A stretch of 64,000 nt of DNA, taken from positions 74,570,781 to 74,634,780 of the forward strand of contig CM042688.1 of assembly GCA_023614405.1 (NCBI GenBank). The letters are read 5' to 3'. Each line of letters starts with the position of its first letter. The stretch's first letter is position 1. Both the position numbers and the translations under genes were made by a program. Below, piece by piece: positions 44,053 to 57,869 of this stretch. Under the pieces are notes generated by a model that saw nothing but the letters and a program-made list of their open reading frames with translations, did not search any database and was not told where the DNA came from. Source of the DNA: Avena insularis. Its lineage: Eukaryota > Streptophyta > Magnoliopsida > Poales > Poaceae.

Positions 44053-47000
44053 TGCTGCCACATCCCAAGATTTTCCAAATCTTGTAATGTGAAAAATAAA
44101 ATAACAAAATAAATTTTTGTTGAAAATCAGGGTGAAAAGAAACTTTTGTTTCTAAAAGGAAACTTGAAATCCCATCTGGAACAAACTTTGATAGAAGTTG
44201 AAATCAACAAAAAATCCAAATCAAGGGAAATGCATTCCTCCATGATTGTATCTGGAAATTTGAACACTAGGAAAGTAAATCAAAATCCTAAGCCCAAATG
44301 GAAGGAAATCATTTTCCAAAGAATCTCCAAATCTATGGATTTGATCCATACCAAAATTGATCAACAAATATTCACAAAGGATCAAGAAAAGACCATAGAG
44401 ATTGGTTTCACTTAGTTTGGAACCATAGACAAAACTTTATGAATATAATAAGATAAGGAATTGAAATTCCAAAGCTAATAAAGCCCATACCTTTGGTGAT
44501 CAAATAATCCTAAAGGGATTAAAAAAAGATAAACATTTGATAAAGGAAAATAAAATGTTGAGTTACTATTTTGGATCTTTTTATAAAAGGTTTTGGTTTT
44601 CAAAATGAAAAGAAATGTTTTAAATAAAGATTATTTTATAAAGCCAAATTAAACTTTGGCCAAGTTTCTTTTAAACAAAAAAGTTTTGCTTTAATTTAAA
44701 ATGAGTAAAGGTTTATTTAAGTAAAATAATAAGGATTTAAATATCCAATTTTATTTAAGTAAAGGCTTTTCCCATTTTAAATGAACACTAAAACTTATTT
44801 GTTTATTTTAAATAAGTTTTCCAAAAGTACTTTGTTTTCTCAAATAAAACCTTTTGTTTTGGTTTTGAAAATATTTGGTTTTTAAATGGAGATTTTATTA
44901 ATAAACTAAAGATCCATTTTATTTAATTATTAAATGGATCCTAAAATAAATAAAAATATTATTTTGAGATTTGGATTATGTTGAAGAACAGAACCAAATT
45001 CAAAGTACAAAGTTGAGTGATTGTTTGAATTTGTTTGAGTTGTTTGAACTTTGTTTGAATGCTAGAATATTTGTTTGAAATTCAAAATAGAAAAGAATTA
45101 GAAAAAGGAAAAAGATTTAGACAGAAAAAAAATAGGCAAATTACCGCCCATTGTGCTGAGCCCACCTAGCCACCTGTTCTCCCCGAAGCATTCTTTTCTC
45201 ACTCGAAAAAAGACCATACAGAGTGACAGCCGGACCACTTCTCCTCTCACTCCTTTCGACAACAGACCCACCTCCTTATTTTTCCCCGAACCGTTTTCTT
45301 CACAAAAGAAACCCGATTGGTGGGCGACAAGTGGACCCCGTTCCTTCCCCCTTTTCCCACTGACTAGAGGACCCCACCGCCACCTCCTTCTTCCTCCCCG
45401 CGACTCCTACTCCCCTCACCGCGCGGCCGTTTCTGCCCGTTGATAGCTCCATCAATCCGCGTTAAACTCTCCATTAAACCTCGCCGTGACAACGCCCATT
45501 TAACCGCCAGCGTTCCCTCCCCCTTTCCCCTCACAAGCCACACCCTCTCTGCACCGAGGCTGCCGTAATTATAGCTCGCATAGCCATAGATCCGACCACC
45601 TTCTCCGGCCGATTCCGGGCAGCACTCTGCCCCTTGACTAGTCGACCTAGCACACATACTCCACGTGTCCAGACGCATCTATCCATACCACCCATTCACC
45701 TGCGGGCGCCCCAAACCGTCGACTCTGACCTCTTCTGAGCGCCACCGTCTGTCTGCAAACTCCGGCGACTCTTCTGGTAAGCACAAGACTACCCCGACCC
45801 CTCTCGTTCACGCACACACTTCTGCCGTGTCCTTGCGCGTCTAACCACGTCTTCGCCTTGTCTTGGGATGATCCACATCGACGTCCACGACGACCGCCCA
45901 AGCCTTTTGACGCCGTCCTCCACTCCGGCCGAGTAATCGTGATCGTGCGGCGCCTCGCCCACTCAACACCTCCTCGAGCATATCCATGACCCCCTGAGCC
46001 CGGTGAGCAACCCCTCCTTCTCCCTCACCTCCTGAAGCGTCGCCTTTGTCATCAACCCGCTCCGTAGCCATTACCGTAGCCGCGCCCGTGACGAGCGATG
46101 CAAGCGGCCGTTAGATCTGGATCGAACGAATTGGATAGAATGACTAACCGAAGGGGTGCGGCGTTGATCTGAGCCACACCTGCCCTTTAAATCCAGCGGT
46201 TCAGATCACTCGATCCAGACGAACGGTATGGACCAATAGGAAAGCGACGTGGCGGTGTCTGTTTAAAGCGAAATTAAATGATTTAAGTACCATTTTCAAA
46301 CCCTTGTATCTTTGGATCCACACGTCCAAAAATTACAAATTTGATGTCGTTGGATTCAGCAAGACGAGCCCTAGCCAACCCTGCCCTTAGTTTAGCAAAT
46401 AGTATCTGTTAGCTTGTTTGATTTTGCAGATTCTTTTGTGTGCTTGCTAACATTAGAAAAAATGATTCAAAAATGTTTTTAAGGTTAAAACCTTTGCAAA
46501 TTGGTTTGTTGTGACCTTACTGACCCTAGGAACCAACCCATGGTTTTGAAAATGATTTTGGAAAAGTATAGGATGGATTAATTGGTTTAGTCCATTTCTA
46601 GCTAACTAAAAAACTATAGTTTTGTTTATGAAAATGTTTTTGTAAAGAAAACTTTGAGAAAATGGTTTAGACCAAACCTACTGACCCAAAACACCAAGTT
46701 TTGCAATAGCAACTCACTTGGTGAAACAAAATAAGGAATCTTTGATTTAAAACCATTTCTAGTCAAATAGAAATGTGGTTTTCATAAAAATTGATTTTGA
46801 AGGAAAACCTTTGGAAAATGTTTTGTTTTAAACTCACTAACCCCAAAACCCCAATTTTGTGATTTGATAACAAATTGGGTGAACCCTATAGGTTAATGCC
46901 CTAGTAAGATATTTCTACACCACATAAAATGACCCTTTGTTTTGAAAATGGTTTTGAGGTGAAACCCTTTTGCAAATGACTTTGCCATTTTGGTAAACGA

Positions 47001-48573
47001 CCAATTTGGAACTTACAAAGTTTAGAAGCCTAGTGGAGACCACCTTTGCAATTAGAACCATCTTTTGCATGATTGCATGCATTGCCTTGACTTTGTTATT
47101 TTATGTGTGTTGTTTTGCTTGATTGGTAGATTGAGTTTGTGCCTTGGTTGATTGATTTGTAGTGACTTGAAAGAGTGTGATTGTTGCAAGGACAAGGAGT
47201 GAACCTATACCCTCTACCAAAAAGGCAAGTGATACTTCATACTATCTATCCCATTATTTTCACTATGCATTAGTGTTTTTGCTAAATAAAACTTGCATGG
47301 TTTTTATTTTGCTAAGTTTAGACCTTGCTATAGGAAAACCTAGTAGATGAATCCTTAGTAGGATTTTCCTAAGTTAAAAATCCTATTACCATCAAGCTTA
47401 GCCTAGCTAATAGAAAACCTGGGTGGAATATATATTCACACTATGGAAAAATTTCTAAGTCTATGGACTTGTGTTTTTGTTTAATAAAACAACTAAGTTA
47501 ATGAATCACCTGGGTGGAAATGGAAGGAATGGTTTATGTTGAGTGGTTCACAAGGCCATGGACTTGGCTTGTGTATCTCACTTGTGGATGGACACCCAGG
47601 AACAAAGAGATTTGAGATGTCAAATGTTGAGAAGCTTCGAGTGCAACCACTTGGCAATATGGGCTCTGCCATGATCATATAGGTTGCAAGAACTTAGCCA
47701 TATGGACAGTTGGTGGTAGTGTTTGATAGGTTGGGCAACGTCCACTTGATGGTCTAAGGAATGCTTCTGAAAAGATTTTGTCTTGGGAAACCAAGTCTTG
47801 TGGGAAAAGTGCACCACCTCTGCAGTGTAAACCTAAGTACTTAGCCATGTCTGGTAAAGGACAATTTGAGCATCAAGACATGGAAGCAATCAAGAATCTC
47901 ATCACTCAAATTTCTAATTATAACATGGGTAAACAAGGGTTGTGTGAAATTCTTCAATCTTTGATGGAGAGATGGCTTGGTACAAGGATCTTGAAATCTT
48001 TGATTGAGGAAAATGTTTTTTTATGCCAGAAAGGATCTTCAATCTTTGATTGGTAGATGCCTTGAGAGGATCTTCGGTCTTGATTGGTAGATGCCTTGGT
48101 GGTTTGCCAAATAAAACTTAGTATTTCAAATGTTTAGAAAAATCTATTTTGAGCAATGCAATTCAACTCCACTTAGCCAAATGCATATAGATGATAGACT
48201 CACTATACTACCATAGTATCCTTGCCAATACAATTCAAATGTATTGACCCTTGTGGTACGTAACTTGTAATGTTGCGGGTTTGATTATTTTAGTGAAGAT
48301 TGATTGATTAGGATTACAAAAGTCTACAACCAACATACGCACTGTGGCACTTACGAAGATAGAAGGACCCAATACTTATAGTTATTCGCTGCAATGTAAT
48401 GAAATAGCCATATGAGCTATGTTTGATGTAATAAAAATTATGTTGTTCCTGGTTATAAAGTTGTATTGTGACCTTTGTTTCTTGATATTACATCTGAACT
48501 TTGGATGCTAGCTATTGATCAGGACTAGCATTATGGCACAGGGCTCAATCTTATTAAGGTTGGGGACCCTACA
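44053..48573 (+). mobile_element. 4.5-kb LTR-like unit (solo LTR or LARD-type), copy 1
   Basis: It interrupts the copia LTR, whose intact partner reads straight across the site. Starts TGCTGCCACATCCCAAGATT and ends GGTTGGGGACCCTACA, with 5-bp flanks AATAA and AATCA (4 of 5). The same ends and order of landmarks occur at 59877-63390. There is no coding region: a GC-rich middle (about 45150-46200) has ORFs on both strands without motifs. A TG...CA unit of this size without proteins suggests a solo LTR of a long-LTR family such as the LARD type; the family name is not verified. Confidence 0.7.
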
Positions 48574-49378
48574 AATCACGGACATGATCGAGACCCTCTC
48601 GGATCAATAATCAAGCGGATAAGAGACCCTCTTGACTCCCACATTCAACGATGACTTTCTTGTGATCGTCCGGAACCTTTCACGCTAATATCTTAATCCC
48701 TTTGTTTCACGATATATTACATGTCAGAGATTGATCCATCGGTATCTCCATACCTAGTTTGATCCTGGTTGCGGCATACACTCTTTTCTCGTTCCGTGAT
48801 ATAACATTCTAGTGATCAAATCACGCTTGCAAGCTAATCAATGTGATATCACCGAGAGGGCCTAGAGTATATCTATCCGTCATCGGGATGAACAAATTCC
48901 ACTCTCGATCCATGGGACTCAGCTTGCCCATAACACTTTATGGAGTTGAATGCATCTTTATAATCACCGTATTACGATTATGACGTTTGATGTTATCAAG
49001 AAACTCTTAGGTGTTAGTGATTGACATGATCTCATGATCTAAGGATTAGGATCACCGTAAGTTGTTATAGCAATATAAGCTCAATGACTTTGATCGTAAT
49101 ATATACTTGGATAAATGTTTCATCACATCATTACACTAATGTTGTGACCTCGTTATTAACAACATCCGAGTGTCCATGATCGAAACCTTGATCATCTTGT
49201 TAATCAACGAGCTAGTTTATGAGAGAGGCATAACTAGGAACTTCCTTTTTGTTTATAAAACACACATGTATTAACGTTTCCGTATTAATACAATTATAGC
49301 ATGCAAAATTAACATTTATCATAAACAAGGAATACGATAATAACCACTTTATTATTGCCTCTCGGGCATATTCCTTGA
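48574..49378 (-). repeat. Copia left (3') LTR, second part
   Basis: Continues with ATCACGGACATGAT and ends CTCGGGCATATTCC, matching the last ~790 bp of the right LTR. Confidence 0.9.
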
Positions 49379-49395
49379 TCTCCCACTTGCACTAG
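49379..49395 (-). other. Copia polypurine tract
   Basis: On the minus strand GTGCAAGTGGGAGAT abuts the LTR, the usual tract of Angela-type elements. Confidence 0.7.
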
Positions 49396-52300
49396 AGACA
49401 ATAATCTAGTTTGAAAACTTTCGTATTGAACACCTATGGCTTTCTAGTGTTCCATATACGCAATTGGAAGTAGTTAACATAATCTACGGATCGGCGCTTC
49501 AAATCAGGTGTGTATTGCATGTCTTTGCGTCTTCACGCATCCTCATTCTCAATGAGATGGCATTGTATAAATTTGGTCTTTTGGTGAGACCTTTAGTTCC
49601 TTAGGGTTAAATCGTATACGATACTATTGTCATACAATATATCTTTAGTGTTAGGCAGGTTACGAACCACACCTTAGTTTGATAACAAACTTCTTGACAC
49701 AAATTCCTCCTTTGCTGCTACTATAGCAGGTCATATATAACCTTTTGTTGTAGAATTAGGTCACAATGTCTTAACTATGGATTTCATCCAAATCCATCAT
49801 GGAATCTTCTTTTTCCATTACATTGTACCCATAGTTTAAATTGAGATAAACTTAATTTGTATCTAGTGACAAAACTAGTATCAATGTAACAGCTTTACAA
49901 TGAACTATTTATAATTGTTTGTCACCTCTACACAAATATATTCTTAGTTCTTCCAAAAAGATCATCTGAATATCTTTCTATCGTCAATGATCATTTTATG
50001 ATTCATTCTGGTATATGCTCATAACACTTAGAGCATAGGACATATCTGGATAATGTACATATCATGGTATGATTGATCAAAACATTCTCGTGATTTCACT
50101 CATCAAGTATCAAAACACTTGAATCTTGTTTCACTTATCAGAGTGTCGATACACTTGAATCTTGATTCAATTCCTTTCCATGCGACAAGAACAGATTTCT
50201 TGTCGTTTCTATATCGAACTCCTTCAATATCTCATATATGTACGTTTGGCACAAACATATTAGCATCGATACATCCATATAGGCGTTCACGCTAAATATT
50301 CGGGTTTTGCCTAAGTATTTCATCAAAATGAAATTCTTAACCTTTGTGAATAAAAATACATCATTTCTAATCAACAAGATGTCCTCCACATAATGTATTG
50401 AAATATGTCTTAGCGCTCCACTTAATTTCTTGCAAATTCAAGCATCTTCATCGTCTCTGATGAAAACTCTTTTCATCACGATGAAGATTCCAACTCCATG
50501 ATGCTTACTTCAAGCATTGAAGTTTGCATACCTTTTAGCATCCTTTGAATTAACAAAACCCTTTGGATGCGTGTCATGTACACTTCCTAGGTAACCATTC
50601 TATTAGAAGAACTTTGTTTTGTTTATTCATCTACCATATAACAAATTATATGTAGTGTTTGCTACTTTAATCCGTCCGGACTAAATATAAGCTATGAAAG
50701 ATCCAAATCTTGTCAAAATCGACCCCTTGGACATTGTTAAGTAAAATACTTTACGACATGTTGACTATTTCATAGATGTGAAACATCCATGTGCATTTCT
50801 TTATAGATCCATCTGACGATGGGGTTTTACACCTTTCAGGAGGTCTTCAAAGTTCAAACTTGATTTCTCGTGTATGGAACTATCACGGATTTTATGGCTT
50901 CAAGCCATTTGGCCAGATCGGGGCCCATCATCGCTTCTTTGCATGTAGTCGGTTCATCATTGTCAGGACAATAATGATTTACTCTCAAATCTTAGCATTT
51001 AATTATTTAACCGACCGACTTGGTTCAATAAGAACTTAGATCTCCGTGACCACAACCTTTGAGGCACATAAGCTATGAGCATTATGGCTGCCTCCGGAAC
51101 ATTCGTATTGCACAACTCAGCACATTTAGCTAAGGTTAGTTAACCTTATCAAAGTTCTATTGTCCTCCACTTAACTTTTGAAAAATTCCTTCTTCAAGAA
51201 ACTTCACGTTTCAGCGACAAAACCCTTTTGTCCTTGGTGTTATGGAGAATAACCAATTGTTATTAAAATAACCTACAAAACATGCTCATCCGACTTGATT
51301 TGTAAACATCTTACTTATGTTTAGCATGCAAAATTTAAGAAATGACAACTTGGGTTTTACCCAAACCATAACTTCCATGGTGTCATTTCAGCGGATCAAT
51401 ATGGAGCTCTTTTAGGTGTAAGCGGTGGTCTCTAAAGCTTTAATCTTTTAAAACATAATGGCAGTTTATAAATAACACCTTTGATCCAACCATGTCAAAC
51501 AAGGTTTCATTACAAATCTCAAACACTCCATATTCCTATGGTGTTTGGGATATGTAAATCTAGGTGTTTGATAAACTTGTAACTCAAATAAATCCCTTTA
51601 TGATTAAATCATTATTCATTTTTTTTCTTGTTAGAATTGTATCTCAATTAAATCACTTATGATAAAATCATAAACCATTTATTTTCTTGTCACTATGATT
51701 TTCACTTCATCTTGAAAGTCTTTGAAACATTTCAAATATTTTCATACTTCATTCTCATTAAGTGAACATTCACTCAAATTTTCAGAGAAAGCATATGAAG
51801 ATGAAATCCATAAACGACTATACATAATGGACTACATACATCGATATGTATAAATTCCAATATTTTAGTCGTTAGATTTCTTCTTTGGCCTTTGAGCGAA
51901 GTTTTAATTATCTTTGAGGAAAGTCTCTGGCGTCCTTGATCAAATCAAAAGACTCCAAAATCCATGAATATGGAGATTCTTCATGTTTTCTTTCCAATAT
52001 AATTTAAACAGCGATGTCACTTTGTAAGTGATCTTTCAATCATTTGTCTTGCGACATTTTAGCATTAGGTTTTATGGATGTGATTTCTCCAACTAGATTT
52101 GTAAATCATCCATCTTATATGGAATATGGTAATTATTTGAACAACCTTTGTTCTCATAATACTGATTCAAATAACAATTATAAAAACAAATCTTGAAGTC
52201 AAGCTTTGATGTCAACGAGAAATACAAACAGCGGTTCGTTTGTTTTCGATGAACATCATCACATATTCTCTTGCTAGTTACTTAGGCCATTGTGGTTCAT

Positions 52301-54213
52301 GAATTGCGTCGTTCTGTATGAAATTTCATACCAACCAATTCGTTATCCAATACCCAAGAACCACATTGTTTAACAAGCAAAGAATACTACCATAACATGT
52401 ATATCATCCATATACCTAAATTGGATATTTACAATCTTTCTTTTCATGCAAATATATTTTATAGATTCTCTTTCAGCATTTCCTTTTCATTTTTAAAAGA
52501 ATATATCAACATCAAAGTGGCGCCATATACATGACACATAGTCCAAAAGTGTATATTCAAATAATAATACCTTTGGACTTGCACTTTGAAATGAATCACC
52601 ATCATCAAAATGATTGGTATTCTTTCAAAATCCATTCTTTAGTAATCTTTTAGTGTAGTAAACACTTTACATACATCTTCTATTCATCCTTATCATGAAG
52701 ACTTTCGCGATCAAGCTACTAACATAAAGGCGAATCGTGAGTATAATTACTTTCCAAAACCCTTTTGGATGATTAGGATGTCTAGCATCTCCAACCTTAA
52801 GTAAATTCTCATCCAATATGAGAACATATATTATACTCTATCATATTGCAACCAAAACATTGTTTCAGATATCGTTATATCTACCACACATGATGGTTTT
52901 ACGAAACAATTCTTTCGCTCCTAGATAAATTTGATATTAAAACAATCAAGAATCGTGGAGCAAACATGATACTTAAGATACTAACCTTTGGAATTGTTAC
53001 TCGATTTAATACCAACTATTAAATTTTCACGGAGTGAATAGAGTTTGCTGAAAGTTTGCAATAGGACTTTAAACTTTAGATTGACACTCAACACAATACG
53101 ATACCAGTTCGTGAAAGTATATATCGAATTCTATAGTTCTATTATCTCAATTACAACTATGCATAAGGTGGTGAGCGAATGCCAATGACTACAACAAATT
53201 ATGCAAATTCGCTGATTTAATTTATGATAAATTGAGTTCTACTAATCCAAATTAGAAATGAACTCCCACTCAAAAGACATCCCTCGTGTCTTTTGGTGAT
53301 TACATAGACCAAATCCACTACCAAGTCCAGATCATCCAAGTGAGTCGGTGTAGCTTCAAAGCGAACATCCATATGGTCATCATATAAAAACATATGACTC
53401 ATACTTAACCTTTGAGTCGTGTTTAGAGGCCATACTACATGCTAGGCTCGCCAAGTTAGAACCTTAGTATTGGCGTGTGTAGCGTCTTACACCCGAAATA
53501 GTACGTGGATCCAAAACACCCGATCATCCACGTGATGTCTTGGGCGGCGAGAACATAATCGGTGCATACTAAAGGAAGAACACATTCTTATCTTGATATT
53601 TAAATGAGGGATAATCTTATTATGCTAATAAAAGCAAACAAGCAATATAGATGCAATCAAAACATCACATGTTTATAAGTGAAATGATATGGTTCCCATA
53701 TGATCTCCATCATGTTACTTGAGTAGTGATCACTATCATACCTTTATAATATAAGGCCAAGGATATGAAACTTACGCTATGTGTTGTAATAGTATCATCT
53801 CATACTTCTACTTACAACATCACCATATCATAACACTAGCCCGAAAACAATCTAAACTAGGCGCCTCTAATTTATCCATTGCAAGTTTTCGTGGCTTAGG
53901 GCTTCGAAGATAGAACAGATTTCTTACCTCTGAACATGAACCACAATGAGGATAACCAAATTGTTGACAACTCGTTGCAAATTAGATATTGACTATAGTA
54001 GGAGTGAGGCAGGACACCGCTAGCCACTTATGCAAAACTAGTTGCATGTCAAGCGTGGAATAGGTCTCATGTGCGAGGACATGTAAAGTTTATGCAGTAG
54101 CTTCATCCCACTATGCCACCAATATCCAAAATACAACTAAAGCAATAAAATGATCATCATGGCCCACATACTCATATGTGTACTACCCGTCTGCAAAGTA
54201 TCTACGCATAGAT
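49396..54213 (-). pseudogene. Degenerate copia polyprotein region
   Basis: This should encode gag, protease, integrase, RT and RNase H on the minus strand but has no ORF above 83 codons. The clearest remnant is 50138-50389, an RT piece reading EDILLIRNDVFLFTKV and MKYLGKTRIF. There the usual YVDD Tyr-Val is altered, so the active site is lost. A weaker piece is at 53217-53402 (VVDLVYVITKRHEGCLL). The rest, AT-rich and full of stops, can be placed only by position. Confidence 0.7.
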
Positions 54214-54230
54214 CAGGCTCTGATACCCTT
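54214..54230 (-). other. Copia primer binding site
   Basis: On the minus strand AGGGTATCAGAGCCTGA follows the right LTR, complementary to initiator methionine tRNA with a one-base change. Confidence 0.85.
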
Positions 54231-55851
54231 TGTAGGGTTGTGACATAAACAAAAGGAATTTTTTCCTCGATGGGAACAACTATGTACCAAGATCTATCTA
54301 CTAGATACAAACAGCAGTGGATGTACATCCATGAGAACATACCCTTGAAGACCGACAAAAACAGGTCAAACTCTTGGTTGATGTAGGCGATCTCTTGCCG
54401 ATCTCAGATCGAGAGGAAGTCTAAGCGGCATAAAACAGCGGCCTTGTCAGATCCGAGTCACCATGCACACCGTGAGGCAGGCAACCTCCGCCTCCTCGCT
54501 CCAGCGATGCAGCGGAAGCTTCAACTCTTTCTTGCCGAAAGCCACGAGAACATGTATCTCGCTAGTAGAGACCATGGGAATAAATTCTAGAGGAGAGAGA
54601 TCCTTCACGAGGGTGTGCTTTGAGAGGGAGGAGAGGAGGACTTTATAGGGAGAGGGGCACCCAAGGGGCATGGTGCCCAACCATGAATTTGCCCCACCTC
54701 TTCCACATTCATGTGGGTGGAGCTCCCTCAAAATGAAAAGCCTCCACTCCCATTAAAAGCCTCCACTCAAAAATCCACTCACATGCATTAAATTTCCACA
54801 AATTTAATGCAAGCTCTCATTAAATAAAACTCTTTTATTTATTTATTCAGAATTTTGTTAATTACTTTAATTAACAAACATTCACAAAAACCCTTGCTAG
54901 TATTCCATTTCACATGCAGAACCAGTTTTAGCAATTTCAGCAAAAGCAGTTTGGTGTCTAGTAGAAATAAATTCTGCGCTTTCCTTTTCTTTTGGCATGA
55001 AACTTTTGCTCAATTGGATGTGATGTCTCTTAAGTGTGTCACCCTAGGTTATGAATAATCACGGACATGATGAGACCCTCTTGGATCAATAATCGAGCGG
55101 GATCTGGAGGCCCATCTTGACTCCCACATTCAGCGATGACTTTCTTGTGATCGTGGAACCTTTTACGCTAGTATCTTAATCCCTTTGTTTCACGATATAT
55201 TACATAGATTGATCGCCGGTATCTCCATACCTAGTTTGATCTAAATTCTTGGCATGCACTCTTTTCTCGTTCCCGTGATATAACATTGTGATGATCAAAT
55301 CCTTGCAAGCTAATCAATGTGATATCACCGAGAGGCCCAGTATATCCTATTACGTCATCGGGATGAACAAATTCCTCTCGATCCATGGGACTCAACATAA
55401 CACTTTATTAGTTCTGAATCCATCTTTATAATAACCTATTACGGTGTGGCGTTTGATGTTATCAAGAAACTCTTCTTCGGGTGTTAGTGATTGACATGAT
55501 CTCATAGTCTAAGAGATTAGGATCACTTAAGTGAAGTTGTTATAGAAATAAACTCAATGACTTTGAGTCGTAATGCTATACTTGGATGAATTTTCATCAC
55601 ATCATTACACTAATGTTGTGACCTCGTATTAACAACATCCAATGTCCATGATCGAGAAACCTTGATCATCTTGTTAATCAACGAGCTAGTTTATGAAGAG
55701 AGAGCATAACTAGGAACTTACTTTTTGTTTATTAAACACACATGCTTATTAACGTTTCGATATTAATACAATTATAGCATGCAAAATTAACATTTATCAT
55801 AAACAAGAATATGATAATAACCACTTTATTATTTCCTCTTGGGCATATTCC
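54231..55851 (-). repeat. Copia right (5') LTR
   Basis: Starts TGTAGGGTTGTGACA and ends GGGCATATTCC. Uninterrupted, it provides the empty-site reference for the 4.5-kb insertion in the left LTR. Minus-strand TATA-like CCCTATAAAG lies near 54641-54650. Confidence 0.9.
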
Positions 55852-56840
55852 CTTCACTTCACTACTTACGAACAACAATGATTTCCTAGAACTCATATTG
55901 CTCAATCTTCTCATGATGCTACCTTTGTATGAAACTAAGCACACTTTGCTTTGTTGAACCTTGTGATGAGAGAGCAATTTTCTGGTGCTAATTTTGATGA
56001 TCATACTGCCCATCTCAATAGCTTTGTTGAACTTTGTGAAATACAAAAGTATAAGGATAGCCGATGGAGATATTATTAAACTCAAGCTTTTTCCTTTCTC
56101 CATGAGAGGAAAAAGCTAAGAATAGTTGCTTTCTTTGCCTAAAAAAATAGTATTGATTCTTGGACTAAGTCGCAAAGATGCTTTTATTGAAAGTACTATC
56201 CTCCTGCTTCAAGATTATTGCTATGAGAAGTGACATTGTAAATTTAAACAACTTGATAATGAACATGTTGCTCAAGCTTGGGAAAGAATAAAACTTTGGT
56301 TAAGGAATTGTCCACTCATGGACTCACTTTGCTTGGATGATTATCTAGACTTTTATGTAAGGTTTGAACTACTCTTCTAGGGAACTTTCTTTGGATTCTA
56401 TTGCTCTTGGAAAGTTACCTTCATGTGGCCTCACCTTGGGTTTACCTGCATGAGGGCTCCTTGATAATATGTGGTGGTTAACTACTTTGAATGGCATGTT
56501 GAAGGCTCCACATGGTAAGAAGGTAAATTCTGTTGAGAAACTTCCTCTTTGGTGAAAAGATTGATGTTATTATGGATATGATTGTTAATAGGAAAGCTCC
56601 TCTAGATCCTAATAGTGTTACCTTAAGCCTCTTTGGTTTTTGCTCAAAGAAGAGCAAGTTGATGTGAACTTCATTAGAAACAACAATTTCAACAACAATG
56701 CCTATAGAATAATTTTGGTAACAACAACAATTATAGGCCTTATCCTCCTAATAATGGCAATTCACAGCATGAGCTCTTACAATAATGCTAAAAGTGCCCC
56801 TCACGAACTTGAAGTCGTGCTCAAAGGACTTTATTAGTAA
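55852..56840 (+). pseudogene. Athila-like gag, decayed
   Basis: Fragments in several frames match the Athila-lineage gag: FSGANFDDH, HLNSFVELCEIQKYKD, KLFPFSLH, and a C-terminal EEQVDVNFIRNNNFNNNAYR Asn-rich piece (56640-56837). Stops and frameshifts are frequent. It is the continuation of the gag started at about 43150. Confidence 0.75.
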
Positions 56841-57402
56841 AACAAACCACTTTCAATAAACTATAGAGAAAAGCTTTTTTTAACTATTGAGAAAAATATA
56901 TCCTCTTTGTCCTGAAGCTTAGTCTTCCTTGATTAATAAAATATTTGGTAAACCTAAAACTATGGAAAACTTACTTTTATACTACTCACCGCCATACACT
57001 CTGAAGTTACTATTATTGATGAAAATGTTAGCACATTTGATGGCTCAACTCCATGCTAAGTGGGAAAGGAAGCTGAAATTGATAGGAAACAATAGTGTGT
57101 GCACTATCACCACTAAACCACAAGTAGTCCTATTCCTCCACTCCTACTATGCCTAAGCCTATATGAGCCTACTTACTTGTGATTCTAAGTTTGACTTTGA
57201 TATTGATGGTTGCAATATTTCTAGGAAGTGATTATGTGCCTACAAAGCTTGCTAGAAGTCCTGATGGTAGTGATATGCATGTTTCCTTTACTAAACACAT
57301 TCTGGCGGATCCTCTTACGTTAATATTAAGGAAGAGAAGCTAAAACACAAAGCTTCTATTCCTAGGAAAGTAGAATGATGAGTTAGGGAACCCATTATTA
57401 AT

Positions 57403-57811
57403 ATGCTGAGTGAATTGACTTTGATCCTCAAAGCTTCATGTGATCATGGTTCTAGTGTCTCTATTATGCCTAGGAAGATTTATGAAATGCTTGATTTGCC
57501 ACCATTGGAAGATTGTTATTTATATGTCCCACTCAATGATAATGCTAAGAATAAACTCATGGGGAGTATTAATGATGTTCTCATTATAGTTAACAATGCT
57601 TATGTCCCTGTTGATTTCTATGTTTTGGATGTTGAATACAATGCTTCTTGTCCTATTAGTTTGGGGAAGACCATTTCTTAGAACGATTGGTGCCATCATT
57701 GATATGAAAGAAGGCACCATTAAATATCAATTTCCATTCAAGAAAGGTATTGAACACTTCCCTATGAGGAGATATAAGTTGCTTTGCTCCTCCTTTGAAA
57801 GCAAGATTTGA
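57403..57811 (+). pseudogene. Athila-like aspartic protease
   Basis: An open frame reads ASCDHGSSVSIMPRKIYEML, DVLIIVNNAYVPVDFYVLDV and CPISLGK, then a frameshift near 57661 to GRPFLRTIGAIIDMKEG and FPFKKGIEHFP. The active-site D-L-G-S is D-H-G-S, so the key Asp and Gly remain but Leu is replaced. No RT or integrase is recognisable after it: the element is deleted for most of pol. Confidence 0.8.
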
Positions 57812-57869
57812 TGTTAATGCTTCCTCATTTGAAAATACTTGATTCTTTTTGCTTCTTGTACCTAGCAAA

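Larger units (their letters stand above)
43216..55851 (-). mobile_element. Angela/BARE-like Ty1/copia retrotransposon with nested insertion
   Basis: Minus-strand element with LTRs 43216-49378 (about 1642 bp once the 4521-bp nested unit is removed) and 54231-55851 (1621 bp). Target duplication CTTCA is perfect (43211-43215, 55852-55856). The iMet primer site at the right and polypurine tract at the left define orientation. The internal region is only about 4.85 kb and lacks long ORFs; RT remnants are recognisable. Confidence 0.9.

Noticed and set aside
45153..46071. Cluster of overlapping ORFs of 76-104 codons on both strands, possible host exons
   Set aside because: GC-rich, strand-symmetric openness without motifs, inside an LTR-like unit that lacks coding signals.
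54855..55058. Plus-strand ORF in the copia right LTR
   Set aside because: Antisense to the element and within the LTR; no motif.
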